Source: Opitutales bacterium (GTDB lineage: Bacteria; Verrucomicrobiota; Verrucomicrobiia; Opitutales; Opitutaceae). Taken from it: a stretch of 36,562 bases of DNA. Below, in pieces: positions 34,496 to 36,562 of the stretch (position 1 is its first letter; the number at the start of each line of letters is the position of its first letter). A program made the position numbers and the translations under genes. The notes beneath the pieces were generated by a model. That model was not told the DNA's origin. It worked only from the letters and a program-made list of their open reading frames with translations, and ran no database searches. The stretch covers positions 1 to 36,562 of the forward strand of contig JABITN010000031.1 of the NCBI GenBank assembly GCA_018700525.1. Reading direction: 5' to 3'.

Positions 34496-35524
34496 ATGAG
34501 CGATAAATTGAGAATCGGAGTGTTGGGACTGACTCATGATCATGTGTGGAGCGAATCGGATGCGATTGTGGCATGCGAAGAGACGGAGTTGGTTGGCGCG
34601 GCGGATCCGAATGAGCCGCTTACCGCACGATTCGCAGAGCAGTACAGATGCCCGGTTTATGGTTCGAGTGACGAGTTGTTTGAGAATGAAGCACTCGATG
34701 CGGTCTATGTGTACGGCAATAATTTAGAAGGAGCGGCCTTATCGATTCAGGCGATGAATCGTGGGCTTCATGTGCTTATCGAGAAACCGTTGGCAGCGGG
34801 TCTTGAGGATGCTAATCGCATGGTGGCGGCAGCTAGGAAGAATGGCGTACAACTGTTGGTCAATTGGCCTTTTACGTGGTGGCCTCAGCTGCAAAAGGCT
34901 TTGGAGATGGCCAAGGGCGGAGAGCTGGGAGAAATCATTGGAGTGAATTACCGAGCGGCTCACTGCGGTCCGGAGGAGCTTGGTTGTTCGGAGTATTTTT
35001 GCAATTGGCTATTCGACGAGAAACTTAATGGAGCCGGAGCGATGATGGACTATTGTTGTTATGGATCTGTCCTCGCGGCTGTCTTAATGGGAATGCCGGA
35101 TTCGGTGACTGGGATCGAAGGCGGCAAGGTGAAGGGCTTTTTGTCGGTTGAGGATAGTGGAGTCATTGCGATGAAGTATCCGCGCGGACTATCGGTGGCA
35201 TCGGCCTCTTGGACGCAGATTGGAAATCTGACGAGTTATACTACGGTGATTTATGGCGAGAAGGGAACGTTGGTTGTAGATCCCATGGGAGACGGCAAAC
35301 TGTATTTGGCAACTAAGGACAGCCCGGATGGAGTGGAGATTGAAATTCCTGAACACGATATCTCGCTTAAGGATTCCGCTCACCATTTGGCCGCAGTAGT
35401 GAAAGGCCGTCAGGAACCCTGTTTATTGTGTCGGGACGAGTATTCACGCGATGCTCAAGAGATTCTAGAAGCGGGTATTCAATCTGCAAAGACAGGACAG
35501 CAAGTTGCCCTACCACTTGGGTAA
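34496..35524 (+). CDS. Gfo/Idh/MocA family oxidoreductase
   Basis: This is a 342-residue cytoplasmic NAD(P)-dependent oxidoreductase. The N-terminal Rossmann fold begins 'LRIGVLGLTHDHVWSES'; the usual third Gly of GxGxxG is replaced, as in the 'G.THDH' subgroup. 'AADPNEP' ends the second strand and binds the ribose, and 'HVLIEKPLA' (EKP motif, Lys for catalysis) is present. The C-terminal beta-sheet domain includes 'GAMMDYCCYGSVLAAVLMGM' and 'TTVIYGEKGTLVVDPMG'. It probably oxidises or epimerises a sugar or inositol derivative. I chose the ATG at 34496, which gives the normal N-terminus; a GTG at 34460 would add 12 residues. It is convergent with the symporter gene. Confidence 0.92.
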   Translation: MSDKLRIGVLGLTHDHVWSESDAIVACEETELVGAADPNEPLTARFAEQYRCPVYGSSDELFENEALDAVYVYGNNLEGAALSIQAMNRGLHVLIEKPLAAGLEDANRMVAAARKNGVQLLVNWPFTWWPQLQKALEMAKGGELGEIIGVNYRAAHCGPEELGCSEYFCNWLFDEKLNGAGAMMDYCCYGSVLAAVLMGMPDSVTGIEGGKVKGFLSVEDSGVIAMKYPRGLSVASASWTQIGNLTSYTTVIYGEKGTLVVDPMGDGKLYLATKDSPDGVEIEIPEHDISLKDSAHHLAAVVKGRQEPCLLCRDEYSRDAQEILEAGIQSAKTGQQVALPLG

Positions 35525-35601
35525 GGAACATGAGTTGGGCGAAAAAATCTTACTCGAAGCCGCGATCGAGTATTCTTTTGAGGGATTTATTGAAGATACC
35601 A

Positions 35602-35632
35602 CGCGAGTCCCTCGCGTAGCTACCGAGCAGGG
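35602..35632. repeat. Dispersed repeat, copy 3 (GCGAGTCCCTCGCGTAGCTA)
   Basis: CGCGAGTCCCTCGCGTAGCT followed by ACCGAGCAGGGCG matches 30107-30137 closely and 25716-25747 less so. It sits in the 165-base gap between convergent genes. No terminal arms are seen here, so it is the core only. Confidence 0.7.
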
Positions 35633-35689
35633 CGATGGGGTTTCTAGACGATCTCGGTTGAGTTGATGAGTATACGCTCTAGAACGGTA

Positions 35690-36562
35690 TTATTTACGAC
35701 TGGCTATCAATCCAATCGTGAAGGATGCGATGATTCCTAGAGGAGCATATAGGAGGCCGCTCATGGTGGTAAAATAGCGGGCCCAGAGTAGTATGGCGAC
35801 TCCGCAAATTGCGCCTATCACTGCTCCGCGGGCATTGGCGCTTTTGGTGAACATGCCGAGAACGAATATGCCGCAGAGCGGGCCCATGGCGAATCCGATG
35901 ATCGTTAGAAATGTTTTTAGGGCAGACTCGATATCGCTCCATGCTAGCACGAGGGCAAAGGTCGTTCCCAGTCCGCCTAGAGCGACTGTGAGGATTCGCG
36001 CGAGGCGCAGATATGAGCTCTCGGGAGCTTGCCAGCCGAGGCGGCGAACGAAGTCGGTTACGAGGGCAGTGGAAGTGCTGTTCATACTTGTCGATATCGT
36101 CGATTGAGCGGCGGCGAAAACAGCGGCGATTAGAATACCGGCGATTCCGATTGGCAGTTCCCTGGAAATGAAAAGCGGAAATATTGAATCGGTTTTGAAT
36201 GTAGGATCGAGTGCCTCCGGGTACGTTTTATAGAACGCGTAAAGCGCTGTACCGAGGCCGAAGAATAGTAGAGATGCAATGGCGGACATTCCCGCATTCA
36301 ACCAGACGGCGCCTTGGGCTGATTTTTCAGTCGGGGTGGATACGTAACGTTGTACGACGGCTTGATCGGAGCTGTAAGGAATGAGCGAACTGCCGAGGCC
36401 TCCCAGGGCGACGACCCAAAAGGCGGTGGTCATGTAGGATGCTGCTCTGAAGTCCATATCGGCCCAACGTAATTTGCGATCGGCTGCGGCGATGCTTTTC
36501 AATTCGCCGAATCCGCCATCCAGTCCGCTAATAATCAGACCGAAGCAAAGGAATGCTCCTCC
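35690..36562 (-). CDS. Sodium/solute symporter (SSS family), C-terminal part, runs off right edge
   Basis: The minus frame is open from the window edge to the stop at 35690 (290 residues visible); the N-terminal part lies outside. About seven hydrophobic segments are visible. 'SYMTTAFWVVALGGLGSSLI', 'SSDQAVVQRYVSTPTEKSAQ', 'AAVFAAAQSTISTSMNSTST' and 'PLCGIFVLGMFTKSANARGA' are clear motifs of the SSS (SGLT-like) family, which imports sugars, sialic acid, iodide or other small solutes with Na+. The QRY stretch and the Ser/Thr-rich 'STISTSMNS' segment belong to the Na+ and substrate path. Next to a sugar oxidoreductase and sulfatase genes, a sugar or uronate substrate is plausible. An apparent start at 36502 is an internal TTG, not the true start. 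Confidence 0.93.
   Translation of the reverse strand, partial: GGAFLCFGLIISGLDGGFGELKSIAAADRKLRWADMDFRAASYMTTAFWVVALGGLGSSLIPYSSDQAVVQRYVSTPTEKSAQGAVWLNAGMSAIASLLFFGLGTALYAFYKTYPEALDPTFKTDSIFPLFISRELPIGIAGILIAAVFAAAQSTISTSMNSTSTALVTDFVRRLGWQAPESSYLRLARILTVALGGLGTTFALVLAWSDIESALKTFLTIIGFAMGPLCGIFVLGMFTKSANARGAVIGAICGVAILLWARYFTTMSGLLYAPLGIIASFTIGLIASRK

Overview
The window looks like a chromosomal segment of a marine-type member of the Verrucomicrobiota (Opitutales/Puniceicoccales-like) within the PVC group. This is an inference from gene content: many secreted sulfatases, a planctomycete/verrucomicrobial cytochrome (PSC1/DUF1549/DUF1553) plus DUF1501 pair, a c-type cytochrome with DUF6797, a TonB-dependent receptor whose mature N-terminus carries the 'LSPFTV...GY' signature common in Opitutae, and a FecR-LamG protein coupled to a Rhodopirellula/Verrucomicrobium-type ECF sigma factor. 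No rRNA, tRNA, CRISPR array, transposase or phage gene was seen.

Layout. Positions 1-3471 (minus strand) hold the N-terminal part of a sulfatase that runs off the left edge and an 892-residue cytochrome/beta-propeller protein. Positions 4069-16752 (plus strand) hold a small conserved protein, a large TonB-dependent receptor, an ECF sigma factor overlapping a FecR-LamG membrane protein, a ThuA-domain protein and three closely packed sulfatases. The last four genes (ThuA and the three sulfatases) have gaps of 33 nt, 20 nt and a 4-nt overlap and look like one operon. Positions 16753-20570 are a scrap yard: two decayed sulfatase fragments, an MNT/HEPN toxin-antitoxin pair whose HEPN gene carries an in-frame amber codon, and one intact Tat/lipoprotein NHL-repeat protein. 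Positions 20571-29920 (minus strand) hold DUF1501 and its cytochrome partner, a sugar-phosphate isomerase-like protein and two sulfatases. Positions 30367-32202 hold a DEAD-box RNA helicase. The right end holds an iduronate-2-sulfatase-like gene, an esterase shortened by an internal deletion, a Gfo/Idh/MocA oxidoreductase and a sodium/solute symporter that runs off the edge.

How it fits together (inference). The left block reads as an uptake and desulfation locus for a sulfated glycan: an outer-membrane receptor, a surface-signal/sigma pair that could sense the glycan through LamG, and exported sulfatases. The isomerase, the oxidoreductase and the symporter would handle released sugars. No glycoside hydrolase or polysaccharide lyase is in the window, and no sulfatase-maturing enzyme, so those must lie elsewhere. 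Seven sulfatases (one partial) plus two sulfatase ghosts show active duplication and loss. Intergenic DNA carries several small palindromic repeat families, some shared between distant gaps.
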